Shown: one piece after another, positions 57,601-64,000 of the stretch | How positions within the stretch are numbered: the first letter of the stretch is position 1 | Layout of the letters: each line of letters opens with the position of its first letter | Made by a program: the position numbers and the translations under genes | NCBI GenBank assembly: GCA_029880265.1 | Contig: JAOUOT010000002.1 | Span: 1 to 64,000, forward strand | Direction: 5' to 3' | From: Spirochaetia bacterium | GTDB lineage: Bacteria > Spirochaetota > Leptospiria > Turneriellales > JAOUOS01 | Length of the DNA stretch: 64,000 bases | The notes under the pieces: generated by a model | Database searches by the model: none | What the model saw: only the letters and a program-made list of their open reading frames with translations | Told to the model about the DNA's origin: nothing

Positions 57601-58699
57601 TATTTACATAGATCCAGATCTGGGTGAAGAATGCGACGATCTTAATGCAACAAGCGGAGATGGTTGCAGTGATACTTGCCAGTTTGAACCCATTCTAGCC
57701 TCATTAAACGTCCTTTATGGCGATACGATATTAAATACTGTACCGGCTGATATATATAGAATCTCTGTGACCGAAGGCAATCAGTATAGAGTCTGGTGGA
57801 ACGATGTGATAGACGGAGACGGTACCCAAACATTAGATATTAAGGTAACGGCTACAGATCTTACTTCATCTACTGATTTTTTCACCGATATAAATCAGGG
57901 TTACAGACACCCGCAAGTATTTACAGCTACAAATACAGGCTATATAGATGTAACTGTAACTCCTTTAAACGCGGGTAATGTAGGAATTTATGAGATCTAT
58001 TTCAGCGAAGTAACTTGCGGCGACGGCTGGGTTGATGCAGGCGAAGCCTGTGATGACGGCAATATAGTGGATGACTTAAACGGTTGTACAGGAACTTGTC
58101 TGGCAAATAATAGCTGCGGCAATGGAACAATCGAAGATGCTGTTGAAGAATGCGACGACAATAATCTCGTAAACGGCGACGGGTGCGACAATACATGTCA
58201 ACTTGAACCTATATCATTAGATACGGCTTACCTTCTGACTCCAATATACAATTATCAGGGAAACATGTTTGATGTTAAAGCCAACAATACTGTTAATATA
58301 AAAAACTTTAAACAAAGTTTCAATTCTACCGGAACGCATACTGTTGAAATTTATTATATTCCGGGAGGCTATACGGGTAAAATAGCTAATGGTTCTGCCT
58401 GGCTTTATGCCGGCTCTGCAGAAGTCAGTATAAATAATCCGCAAGTTAGTCAACCGATAATTATTCCTATAGACCTTAATCTCACCATACCGGCAGGCGA
58501 GACTTATGGTTTTTATGTGACTATTGCGTCAGGCACCGGCACTTTACGCAGTCTATGGGGCACAGCAGAGGGAGCAATATATTCTGCAGACGCTAATATC
58601 GAAATAAAGGAAGGCATTGGGATATATTATCCCTTTAATTCAACACTTTCTTATAAGCCGCGTGTTTGGAATGGCACTGTAGTTTATACGACGCCATAA
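54605..58699 (+). CDS. Giant modular lipoprotein alternating DUF4215 repeats with 'WWND' beta modules
   Basis: About 1364 residues from ATG 54605 (Shine-Dalgarno GAGGAGA upstream; ATG 54572 lacks one). The signal ends FSLSC (Cys23). Next come four short cysteine repeats of about 22 residues (CGDTVCNGTETTTSCASDC), one PPC-like domain, then nine DUF4215 knots (CGDG...ECDDGN...NGDGC...C). The knots are interleaved with six ~95-residue beta modules, each with a core like YRIWWNDxxxGDGTQTxDIKV. The C-terminus is a ~150-residue beta-sandwich ending PRVWNGTVVYTTP. Regular Asp/Asn-rich loops suggest Ca2+-stabilised, disulfide-linked beads on a string. No catalytic motif; adhesive or S-layer-like surface role is inference. 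Confidence 0.8.
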   Translation: MKNLFIKNIFNAAILFTIFSLSCAEYEIEIDSSKLGTNTGTGITANCGNGVCETTEATTTCWQDCGSSCGDTVCNGTETTTSCASDCPFTPTCGDLTCNGTETTASCWQDCGSSCGDTVCNGAETSVTCPTDCQSEGSIASPVNYSYADLPRAGKVDSASYYSITGLTPGQTYSANLTNTNGDTDIYVYSDSSYLVQLCSHFDNIIIDKQCTFTAPASGIIYIKTDSDTGADITYTLNITNPPVCGNSILEGVEECDDGNTSSNDGCSWNCISEIISTTPITIDTPVVDSIVNYANIKDYTFSATAGQNYVIWWNGSWYGDGTQSGQIQVSAIGQTSGTQYFSWVLDGYNYPETIMPAINETIIIRVRTVDIGSYVIEVSDPVCANNIVETGEPCDDGGTVNGDGCDANCQIEICGNNVVQSHIGEQCDDDNTMNNDGCSSECLTEETISATILTDNSIVSGVIDTGYDLREYTFDVVANEYYTIWWNDSANGDVTQTADIQVSVYNDSIGYFMYDSTGTNQLQNEDHAYTNPYEIHPDFTGTVTLKVTARSYYNSNKGTFEISVKHHQCGDGTVDTTENCDDGNLFDSDGCSSLCLFEAITPASLTLGQWQNGRILNSTDSVTYTFASIAAESYHIRWNDDSSGDNSQSGDIKVTATGLTSGMTFFTTINHGWQPASVQIINAVINEDIEILVEPYSTSSNDLGSFQIIAKKPICGDNYLDIDETCDDANTIPGDGCDDVCQIESESIILGAWTDGAITSLNSQKGYSIDGALAGDGYRIWWNDSYSGDGSQNLDIKVSAKDSLLTPLFTDINSGYTSAQEIAITNDGPVTVIVNPYYVTKIGNFQILVEKAECGDGFFDTSTNEQCDDGNLINGDGCSNICEVEPESIIDGVWMNGELTYSIPTRLYRIYGALAGEKYRIWWNDDYKGDGTQTLYDADVTATDDFAGTNFFTNLSNGWDAPKIINTVNNGSISLKVSNYWGYYGTFQIKAEKAICGDIYIDPDLGEECDDLNATSGDGCSDTCQFEPILASLNVLYGDTILNTVPADIYRISVTEGNQYRVWWNDVIDGDGTQTLDIKVTATDLTSSTDFFTDINQGYRHPQVFTATNTGYIDVTVTPLNAGNVGIYEIYFSEVTCGDGWVDAGEACDDGNIVDDLNGCTGTCLANNSCGNGTIEDAVEECDDNNLVNGDGCDNTCQLEPISLDTAYLLTPIYNYQGNMFDVKANNTVNIKNFKQSFNSTGTHTVEIYYIPGGYTGKIANGSAWLYAGSAEVSINNPQVSQPIIIPIDLNLTIPAGETYGFYVTIASGTGTLRSLWGTAEGAIYSADANIEIKEGIGIYYPFNSTLSYKPRVWNGTVVYTTP

Positions 58700-58731
58700 A
58701 CATTAAATATATCTGAAATCATGGAAAAAGC

Positions 58732-58758
58732 AATGGTAATAATGGTACTAATGGTACT
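58732..58758 (+). repeat. Short 9-bp tandem repeat (three units)
   Basis: AATGGTAAT followed by two copies of AATGGTACT, just after the giant lipoprotein gene. In one frame it reads NGNNGTNGT within a short frame ending in TAA, which may be a decayed 3' coding remnant. No start or ribosome site supports a gene. Confidence 0.5.
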
Positions 58759-58854
58759 AAAGAAAGAACATTACTTATGGAACATGGATAAGTATTCGAT
58801 TGCCTAACCCAGAAAAATACATGATTAACATTCGGCGACATTTGAGTTTCATTA

Positions 58855-58896
58855 ATATATAAAATAACGGGCACAAATGCCGGTTATTTTATATAT
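58855..58896. terminator. Bidirectional hairpin terminator
   Basis: Perfect 14-bp arms (58855-58868 and 58883-58896), continued after one G/G mismatch by GGCA/TGCC (58870-58873, 58878-58881) around a CAAA loop. AT-rich outer arms supply U-runs on both strands. It lies between the convergent giant lipoprotein and outer-membrane protein genes, where a bidirectional terminator is expected. Confidence 0.75.
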
Positions 58897-58920
58897 ACAC
58901 AATCATAATTTAACTATTCA

Positions 58921-59523
58921 CTACAATATATAATCAACGCCCAATTCCAGAATGCTTACCCCGAAACCAATCTTCGCGCGAAGGGCCAAATTGTTACTTA
59001 GAAAATAATGCATACCGCCGTATATTCCGAATTCTAAGCCATTACCGTCAATCTCTAAAGCGTTAGCAAGAGACAAGCCAGGCTGCGTTTGAGTATCTGT
59101 CGCTGTAAATGATACAATATTGTATCCTAAATCGGCGCCGGCAAAAAGATCAAGTTTTGAAATTTTAATAAAATTCAAATGATAATTAAAAGTTGCGCCA
59201 AGAGTATAAATTTGATAGTTAACATCCGCAGCTAATGCCAAATAAGTCATCTCTTCACTATAAGTTCCATAACCCAAATAACCGCCAAGCCCAATATTGT
59301 TAGTCAGGCCATACTCGGCGTTTATTCTAGCGGAATACCCCGTCTCGCCATATGAAGCTAAAGCGCCTGAAATACCGACTATAAAATCTGATTTATGAAA
59401 CAAAGATGAACTTGTATTTTCTTGAGTCGCCTTTGATTTTCTTTTTTTTCGCGCTTCAGCGGGCGTCATACTAAGCGCAAAAACTGTTATTAATAATAAA
59501 ACGGTTATTTTGGTTATTTTCAT
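58921..59523 (-). CDS. Outer-membrane beta-barrel protein
   Basis: A protein of 200 residues with a signal peptide (ITVLLLITVFALSMTPAEA, then a basic RKKRKSK stretch) and about eight amphipathic beta strands with alternating hydrophobic residues (ISGALASYGETGYSARINAE, YGLTNNIGLGGYLGYGTYS, LRAKIGFGVSILELGVDYIL). Size and strand count match small OmpA/OmpW-like 8-stranded barrels of the 'outer membrane protein beta-barrel' family. No periplasmic domain. Function unspecified. Confidence 0.75.
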   Translation of the reverse strand: MKITKITVLLLITVFALSMTPAEARKKRKSKATQENTSSSLFHKSDFIVGISGALASYGETGYSARINAEYGLTNNIGLGGYLGYGTYSEEMTYLALAADVNYQIYTLGATFNYHLNFIKISKLDLFAGADLGYNIVSFTATDTQTQPGLSLANALEIDGNGLEFGIYGGMHYFLSNNLALRAKIGFGVSILELGVDYIL

Positions 59524-59656
59524 AATTTACCTCTAAATTTGTTTTTGATGAATTTAGATACTATTTAAACACATTTCGTCAAGAATATTTTTCTTTAATA
59601 TTTACTGTCCCATTTTTTATCAAAGTTTTCTCAGGTTTCACAATAAAAAAACTATC

Positions 59657-59914
59657 TCAATCTTTTAACAAAAAATAAATAATCTTCTTTTCAATCCAAT
59701 ATCGTTTTTGACTAAAGGCACAAAACCCAACATGACCCCCATATTTAGAAAGTTCAAGACGTACATATTTTGATTTTTCAGCTTGTTCAACCGGATGGCA
59801 CTTTTCGGTTAAAATAGGATCGTCAAGAGCTTTTATAACTAGAGTTGGCGAATAGCGTATCTGACAAGGTCTGGGTTGATAATATAAAAATTCAATAAAA
59901 GAATTAAAAACATT
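59657..59914 (-). pseudogene. Decayed C-terminal copy of the YheT-like hydrolase gene
   Basis: Minus-strand translation from about 59914 to the TGA at 59659-59657 gives the C-terminal third of a second YheT-like hydrolase: YYQPRPCQIRYSPTLV, KALDDPILTEKCHPVEQAEK and KYGGHVGFCAFSQKRYWIEK. It is co-linear with the intact gene at 60483-61436, and the stretch around 59725-59772 is nearly identical in DNA. The N-terminal two thirds, including the GxSxGG nucleophile, are missing and a stop precedes the fragment. It is therefore a truncated paralogue or a remnant of a tandem duplication, not a functional gene. Confidence 0.75.
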
Positions 59915-59924
59915 TCAAGAGATT

Positions 59925-59980
59925 AGGCTTATTTAATAAATAAACCGGCTTTATAACCGGTTATTTTATTAAATAAGCCT
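59925..59980. terminator. Long hairpin, probable terminator
   Basis: Perfect 16-bp arms (59925-59940 with 59965-59980), a 2x2 internal loop and a 6-bp inner stem, AACCGG/CCGGTT (59943-59948, 59957-59962), with an 8-nt loop. T-runs flank the plus-strand end (TTTG). It lies between the decayed hydrolase fragment and the small lipoprotein gene and shares the core CCGGTTATTTTAT with the terminator at 58855-58896. Confidence 0.6.
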
Positions 59981-60092
59981 TTTGTCGATTAATGCAAAAT
60001 CTATAATTTACATTGATCGTTAATCAACTCTAATAAGTTAAATAACTTTCGCTTAATCTTTGCTATTTTAATTTTTATTCCGCCGATATTTT

Positions 60093-60377
60093 TTATTGAT
60101 TGCATAAATTTGTAGCATCGCATGTCTCTGCTGTAGAAAAACATTCAATTTCTTCGTCTGTCCATGGGTCTGTTCCAAAACCGCCATTTTCGCACATGCT
60201 TTCTAAAGTGCTAATGAATACAGGTTTATCTGCGCTGGTCATACCATCGGCCATGAGTTCCTGCTCGCATACCTCAACCATGTTTTCAGAAGCGGTTTGG
60301 CAATCATAGAACCATGATGCGCATCCCATTGATAATGAGAATAGAATACTTAGGCTGATTATTAATACTTTTTTCAT
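60093..60377 (-). CDS. Small cysteine-rich lipoprotein
   Basis: A protein of 94 residues with a strong lipoprotein signal (LSILFSLSMGC, Cys19). The mature part is short, acidic and carries six further cysteines (for example FYDCQTASENMVEVCEQEL, SMCENGGFG, EIECFSTAETCDATNLCNQ), enough for three disulfides. GGAAAA precedes the ATG, and two inverted repeats lie in its 5' region (60397-60428, 60456-60471). No known family; the fold is probably disulfide-locked and helical. It sits between the intact and decayed hydrolase copies. Confidence 0.72.
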   Translation of the reverse strand: MKKVLIISLSILFSLSMGCASWFYDCQTASENMVEVCEQELMADGMTSADKPVFISTLESMCENGGFGTDPWTDEEIECFSTAETCDATNLCNQ

Positions 60378-60396
60378 ATCATTTTCCTTTAAAATT

Positions 60397-60471
60397 AATT
60401 TAGTAAAACTAATATTTTTTACTAAATTTTGAATACTTTATTGAATAGATTAAACAATTTGTATACAAATT
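60397..60471. promoter_or_regulatory. Two inverted repeats upstream of the Cys-rich lipoprotein
   Basis: First, AATTTAGTAAAA at 60397-60408 and TTTTACTAAATT at 60417-60428 form perfect 12-bp arms around an 8-nt loop. Second, AATTTGTATACAAATT at 60456-60471 is a perfect 16-bp palindrome with a TTGTATACAA core of the sort bound by GntR-type repressors. They lie between the hydrolase stop (60483) and the lipoprotein start (60377). One may be an operator, the other a leader hairpin or terminator of the upstream operon. Confidence 0.45.
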
Positions 60472-60482
60472 TTTCTTTTTTT

Positions 60483-61436
60483 TTAGTATTTTATAAACCC
60501 AATAACCCTCTTTTCTACCCAGTAAGGTTCTTTACCAAAATTACAAAACCCAACATGACCCCCATATTTAGAAAGTTCAAGACGTACATATTTTGAATTC
60601 TCAGCTTCTTCAATGGGGTGACACTTTTCGGTTAAAATAGGATCATCGAGGGCGTTTACAATCAGGGTTGAATTTTTTATACGCGGTATAAACTTTTTAC
60701 AGCTTTCTTTCTGGTAGTAATCTTCGGCGTCTTTGTAACCGAAAAAGGGAGCGACATAGGCGTCATCATAATCTCTCATGCTTTTTACTTGTTTAAAAGG
60801 TTCAACGCTGATTTTTTTCGGCATGATTTTCATTTTTTTTATTATCTTCTCTTGAAATCTTCGAAAAAATCTTTTTTTGTAAATATAATTTGAAAGTTTT
60901 GATAAGTTATCAGAGGCCGAAGATAAGTCGCAGGGTACCGATACCGCGCAGGCTTTTTTGATTTTTGAAGATTTTTTTATTGAATTATCGCCAAGGTATT
61001 TTAATATTAAATTGCCGCCGAGACTAAAGCCTATCAGAAATATTTCTTTATAATCTTTTTGAACGTTTTTTATGATTAAATCAAGATCGTCAGTTTTACC
61101 GCTGTGATAAAAAAATACTTTTTTATTTGGTTCGCCGCTGCAGCCTCTGTAATTCATTGCGACAACGTCGATTTTATTTTCTCTTAAAATAGCGGCCGTC
61201 GCTAATATATATTTTGCTTTTGAACTGCCTTCAAGGCCATGGCACAATATAGCTACAGATTTTGATCCTGTTTTTAATAAATCAATATCAAGAAAATCTT
61301 TATCGGGCGTTTTGATTCTTTTTCTTTCATAGGGTATATGATTTACTTTGCGAAAGGCGGTTTGGTATATAGTGTTAAAATGACGGTTTTTAAATAACAA
61401 AGACGGAAGATAGTCGGTTACATGAAAAACGGGCAT
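60483..61436 (-). CDS. YheT-family alpha/beta hydrolase
   Basis: A protein of 317 residues of the COG0429 family. The N-terminal HFNTIYQTAFRK segment is characteristic. The catalytic triad is S138 (IGFSLGGN), an Asp in NALDDPIL (264/265) and H294 (YGGHVGF); HGLEGSSKAKY forms the oxyanion-hole region. Members are broad-specificity esterases; the natural substrate is unknown. It starts 4 nt after the symporter stop, implying co-transcription. A decayed partial copy lies 0.6 kb downstream. Confidence 0.9.
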   Translation of the reverse strand: MPVFHVTDYLPSLLFKNRHFNTIYQTAFRKVNHIPYERKRIKTPDKDFLDIDLLKTGSKSVAILCHGLEGSSKAKYILATAAILRENKIDVVAMNYRGCSGEPNKKVFFYHSGKTDDLDLIIKNVQKDYKEIFLIGFSLGGNLILKYLGDNSIKKSSKIKKACAVSVPCDLSSASDNLSKLSNYIYKKRFFRRFQEKIIKKMKIMPKKISVEPFKQVKSMRDYDDAYVAPFFGYKDAEDYYQKESCKKFIPRIKNSTLIVNALDDPILTEKCHPIEEAENSKYVRLELSKYGGHVGFCNFGKEPYWVEKRVIGFIKY

Positions 61437-61440
61437 AAAA

Positions 61441-63147
61441 TCAAAAGTAAGAAATGTTTTTCATTTTCTTATTTAATAAAATCGCGCTTACAAGAAAAAG
61501 AAAAAGAAATATTAGGGCCTCGACATAGTCTTTGAATATAAATTTGCCTACCCCGAATAAAAACGAGTAAACCAGAACAACGCCTAAAATCCACAAAGAA
61601 AGCTTATCGGTTATATATTTTATTGATGTTTTTTCGTCTTCTACGTAATGCTTCCAGCCCGGGCCGTGAACATTTACTTTATGGGCAAACTTTTTTAATA
61701 TCTCGGTACTTTCGGGTTTTGTTAAAAAAGTAACGCTTAACCAGACGGCCGACGTAAAAATTGTTGTATAAATCATTTTATCTGCGAAACTAAAATCGCC
61801 CGCGAGATTAAAAACGATACTGCCTATAAAAGCGGCAATCATGGCCGAAATTTCGCTGTAGGCGTTTATTCTGTGCCAGTACCACCGCAAAAGATAAACA
61901 AGACCCGTGCCCGCCCCAAGCGATAATAAAAGCTCCCATGCTCCTTTTACGCTGTCGAAAAAATAACTTAAAGTCATGGCCGATGCCATCAGAAAAAAAA
62001 CGGCGCCGCGCGAAATCCATACATAATGCTTATCTGATTTATCTGGTTTCATAAATCTTTTGTACACGTCGTTTACAAGATAAGAAGCTCCCCAGTTTAA
62101 ATGGGTCGATATGGTAGACATAAAGGCAGAAAAAAAGGCAACCGATAAAAGCCCTAAAAAACCCGACGGTAAAAACTTTTTCATGGCCAGAGGATATCCC
62201 ATTTCAGGGTCGCCGATATCGGTAAAAACGACCATCGATATCAAACCTACGATAATCCATGGCCATGGTCTGATGCCGTAATGCGCAAGGTTAAAAAACA
62301 GGGTAGAATAAACAGCGTCTTTGCCGCTTTTGGTAGAAAACATTCTCTGGGCGACATACCCTCCCCCTCCCGGTTCTGCCCCCGGATACCATGACGCCCA
62401 CCATTGCAGGCAGATCCATGTTAAAACGGTAGATAAAACGATTTTGCCCGAAGCAAACGGAGAAATAGATAAAAGTTCGTGATCAACCCCGAACTTTTCA
62501 ATGAGTTTTAGCTTTAAACCGTCTATGCCGTCTACATAATCTAAACCGTAAATCATCAATATTACAGAACCCGTCATAGCGACAATAAACTGAAAGAAGT
62601 CGGCCATCACCACTCCCCATAGCCCTGAAAATATAATATACAGACCGGTTATTAAATAAAGTATAATGATAACTTCCCATTTGGGCCAGCCGAAAGCCGC
62701 TTCAATAACCTTAGACATACCCACTGTAACCCAACCCATGATAACCAGATTAATGGGCACGGCCAGATAAACCGCGCGAAAACCCCTTAAGAATTTCGCG
62801 GCCCGCCCCCCGTAGCGAAGCTCGGCAATTTCTGCGTCTGTCATAACGCCAGAATTTCGCCAGTAAGCGGCAAAGAAAAAAACGGTCATAATGCCAGAAA
62901 AGGCAAAGTTCCACCAAAGCCAGTTGCCGGCAACGCCGTCTTTGGCGACAATTCCGGTAACCGCAAGAGGAGTATCGGCGGCAAATGTGGTGGCGGCCAT
63001 AGAAACGCCGGCCAGCCACCACGGCATTTGTCTGCCCGATAAAAAATATTCTTCGATATTTTTTTTAGATTTTTTCTGGTAATAAAACCCCAGAAAAAGA
63101 ATCAAAATAAAATATGCGGCTACAACAAGACCGTCTAATAGACTCAT
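61441..63147 (-). CDS. Sodium:solute symporter (SSS family)
   Basis: A protein of 568 residues with about 13 or more transmembrane helices. The N-terminal SGRQMPWWLAGVSMAATTFAA matches the TM1 sodium-site region of SSS transporters and LNWGASYLVNDVYKRF is the conserved segment after TM8. Substrate (sugar, amino acid, carboxylate) cannot be told from sequence; the family subclass resembles uncharacterised deltaproteobacterial/Bacteroidetes-like SSS carriers. The TerB-like gene precedes it by 6 nt and the hydrolase gene follows after 4 nt. Confidence 0.92.
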   Translation of the reverse strand: MSLLDGLVVAAYFILILFLGFYYQKKSKKNIEEYFLSGRQMPWWLAGVSMAATTFAADTPLAVTGIVAKDGVAGNWLWWNFAFSGIMTVFFFAAYWRNSGVMTDAEIAELRYGGRAAKFLRGFRAVYLAVPINLVIMGWVTVGMSKVIEAAFGWPKWEVIIILYLITGLYIIFSGLWGVVMADFFQFIVAMTGSVILMIYGLDYVDGIDGLKLKLIEKFGVDHELLSISPFASGKIVLSTVLTWICLQWWASWYPGAEPGGGGYVAQRMFSTKSGKDAVYSTLFFNLAHYGIRPWPWIIVGLISMVVFTDIGDPEMGYPLAMKKFLPSGFLGLLSVAFFSAFMSTISTHLNWGASYLVNDVYKRFMKPDKSDKHYVWISRGAVFFLMASAMTLSYFFDSVKGAWELLLSLGAGTGLVYLLRWYWHRINAYSEISAMIAAFIGSIVFNLAGDFSFADKMIYTTIFTSAVWLSVTFLTKPESTEILKKFAHKVNVHGPGWKHYVEDEKTSIKYITDKLSLWILGVVLVYSFLFGVGKFIFKDYVEALIFLFLFLVSAILLNKKMKNISYF

Positions 63148-63153
63148 TTTAAA

Positions 63154-63573
63154 TTAATTTTTCTGATCTCTGACTTCGGGCAAAAGAAATAACTCAAGAT
63201 AAAGCTGTTCGGCGTCATACGTTTTTTTAAGCCACCTGACCACAATTTCGACGTCTTCATCTTGCCAGAATTTTTTAATGATTTTTCGAATAACTTCAAG
63301 TTCGCTCTGATGAATTTTATTATCGGTTACCGCCATTCTAAAACAAAATTGCAAGACGCCGCCTATAACCTCCCGCGAAAAATTTTCGAGTTCGCCTAAG
63401 ACAGGCTCAATTTGCCGATTATTTTTTATGATATCCTGTATTTTTGATTCGTCAAGGCCTATACTTTGACAAACATGAGACAGCTTTTGCGTCTCTTCGT
63501 CAGATAAATCTTCGTCGGCCCAGGCAACCGCCGATACGGCTTTTATCACGGCCTCTTTTTGCTTTTCATCCAT
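63154..63573 (-). CDS. TerB-like protein
   Basis: An all-helical protein of 139 residues with two acidic metal-site-like segments, WADEDLSDEETQKL and MAVTDNKIHQSELEVI, as in the TerB/DjlA N-terminal superfamily. Some members occur in tellurite-resistance operons, but most are stand-alone stress-related proteins; no other ter gene is here. It is the first gene of the TerB-symporter-hydrolase operon. Confidence 0.8.
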   Translation of the reverse strand: MDEKQKEAVIKAVSAVAWADEDLSDEETQKLSHVCQSIGLDESKIQDIIKNNRQIEPVLGELENFSREVIGGVLQFCFRMAVTDNKIHQSELEVIRKIIKKFWQDEDVEIVVRWLKKTYDAEQLYLELFLLPEVRDQKN

Positions 63574-63770
63574 ACGACAAAAAGCGCAATAGATTTTATG
63601 CGGTCAATGAAAATTCGAAAGTTAAATGAATAAGATTATGACTTGTTAATCATTGTTAGCAGTGTAAAAACACAATACAATTCACCACCTGTGGCAATAT
63701 ATGTAGAATTCATGAGTCGAGATACGGGCATGTGAATCTTTATATTTTAGAGATAAAATAATTGACAGGC

Positions 63771-63799
63771 TGTACAAGATTATCATGTTTTTTTATAAT
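63771..63799 (+). promoter_or_regulatory. Strong sigma70-like promoter for the dehydrogenase gene
   Basis: TGTACA (63771-63776), a 17-bp spacer with a T-tract and a perfect TATAAT (63794-63799) precede the short-chain dehydrogenase start at 63847, leaving a leader of about 40 nt. Confidence 0.6.
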
Positions 63800-63846
63800 A
63801 TGTCGCATTAGACATTCAATGTTTACTAAAAATTCAGGATACGCAA

Positions 63847-64000
63847 ATGGAAAAAAATAAAAAAGCCGTTATCACAGGCGCCACAGGTAAAATTGGGGCG
63901 GCTATCGCAAAAGAAATGGCAAAAAAAAACTATGATCTGATTTTAATCGCTCGAAACGAGCATAAAGTTAAAAATCTGGCCGATGAAATCTTGAAAAAAT
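63847..64000 (+). CDS. Short-chain dehydrogenase/reductase (3' end outside window)
   Basis: The first 51 codons of an SDR are present. KAVITGATGKIGAAIAKEMA has the TGxxxGxG nucleotide-binding loop (GATGKIG, Ile rather than the common Ile/Leu-Gly ending), and LILIARNEHKV has the basic residue after the second strand that usually marks NADP preference. Starts at ATG 63847 and is open to the window end. Substrate unknown. Confidence 0.85.
   Translation, partial: MEKNKKAVITGATGKIGAAIAKEMAKKNYDLILIARNEHKVKNLADEILKK

Noticed and set aside
57997-58196. Arg- and Ser-rich reading frames on the minus strand under the giant lipoprotein gene
   Set aside because: Same repeat-shadow effect; compositionally odd and without starts.
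58723-58806. Short frame starting ATGGAAAAAGC after the giant lipoprotein gene
   Set aside because: 27 codons, produced by a 9-bp tandem repeat, without ribosome site or homology; listed only as a repeat.
63154-63573. Tellurite-resistance locus
   Set aside because: Only a TerB-like protein is present, without terC/D/E/Z relatives; the fold is widespread outside resistance operons.

Overview
The window is 64 kb of AT-rich chromosomal DNA from a free-living-type Gram-negative bacterium. It encodes outer-membrane and secreted products (an outer-membrane beta-barrel and many lipoproteins), peptidoglycan enzymes (murC, murD), a bactofilin, two-component and ECF-sigma signalling, and system II cytochrome c assembly. 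I see no phage, transposon, integron or CRISPR array. Lineage is inference only. The lipoprotein signal peptides have loose lipoboxes (FITC, FISC, FYSC, SLSC), and the ferredoxin-NADP reductase is of the plastid type with a C-terminal Tyr, as in Leptospira; both hint at a spirochaete of the Leptospirales kind. The DUF4215 cysteine-rich repeat proteins are also common in deltaproteobacterial lineages, so this is not settled. Genes are tightly packed, many overlap by 1-11 nt, and Shine-Dalgarno sequences are present for only some of them.

Layout. 1-5.9 kb: an APH-fold kinase domain and its AAA partner, a TlpA-like thioredoxin, leuB, a bactofilin with a mini TPR gene, tRNA-Pro(GGG), cysS and an rRNA 2'-O-methyltransferase. 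5.9-11.1 kb: murC-murD, then a HisKA_2 kinase and its receiver-GGDEF partner. 11.5-17.3 kb: acyl-CoA dehydrogenase, priA, a PAP2 phosphatase, an HA-repeat protein, a cupin and a secreted unknown. 17.3-22.2 kb: FNR, cinA and two-subunit fumarase on the minus strand, divergent from ybaB-recR. 22.2-28.1 kb: a minus-strand operon clpC-rsmH-UbiA-like-ECF sigma-anti-sigma. 28.4-34.5 kb: a FAD oxidoreductase, a Na/Pi cotransporter, a candidate 6S RNA, and pfkA with a catalytically dead NlpC/P60 protein.

34.6-47.1 kb is a cell-envelope region: ccsA-resB, a secreted TPR protein, a DUF4215/PPC lipoprotein, a lipoprotein joining a PLD-like fold without HKD residues to two lamin-tail domains, an MFS exporter, a degenerate class III cyclase-like membrane protein and an endonuclease/exonuclease/phosphatase lipoprotein. 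47.2-54.3 kb is metabolic and RNA modification (acs, a membrane TPR protein, an RlmD/TrmA-type methyltransferase, purH). 54.6-60.4 kb holds a giant modular lipoprotein in which DUF4215 knots alternate with a repeated 'WWND' module, an outer-membrane barrel, a decayed copy of the downstream hydrolase gene and a small Cys-rich lipoprotein. 60.5-64 kb: a YheT-type hydrolase, a sodium:solute symporter, a TerB-like protein and the start of a short-chain dehydrogenase.

Most genes are housekeeping. The least explained material is the modular surface-lipoprotein set (38.0-43.3 and 54.6-58.7 kb), the candidate 6S RNA with its own promoter, two genes whose open frames appear to need an AUU start, the dead-enzyme surface proteins, and the decayed hydrolase copy.
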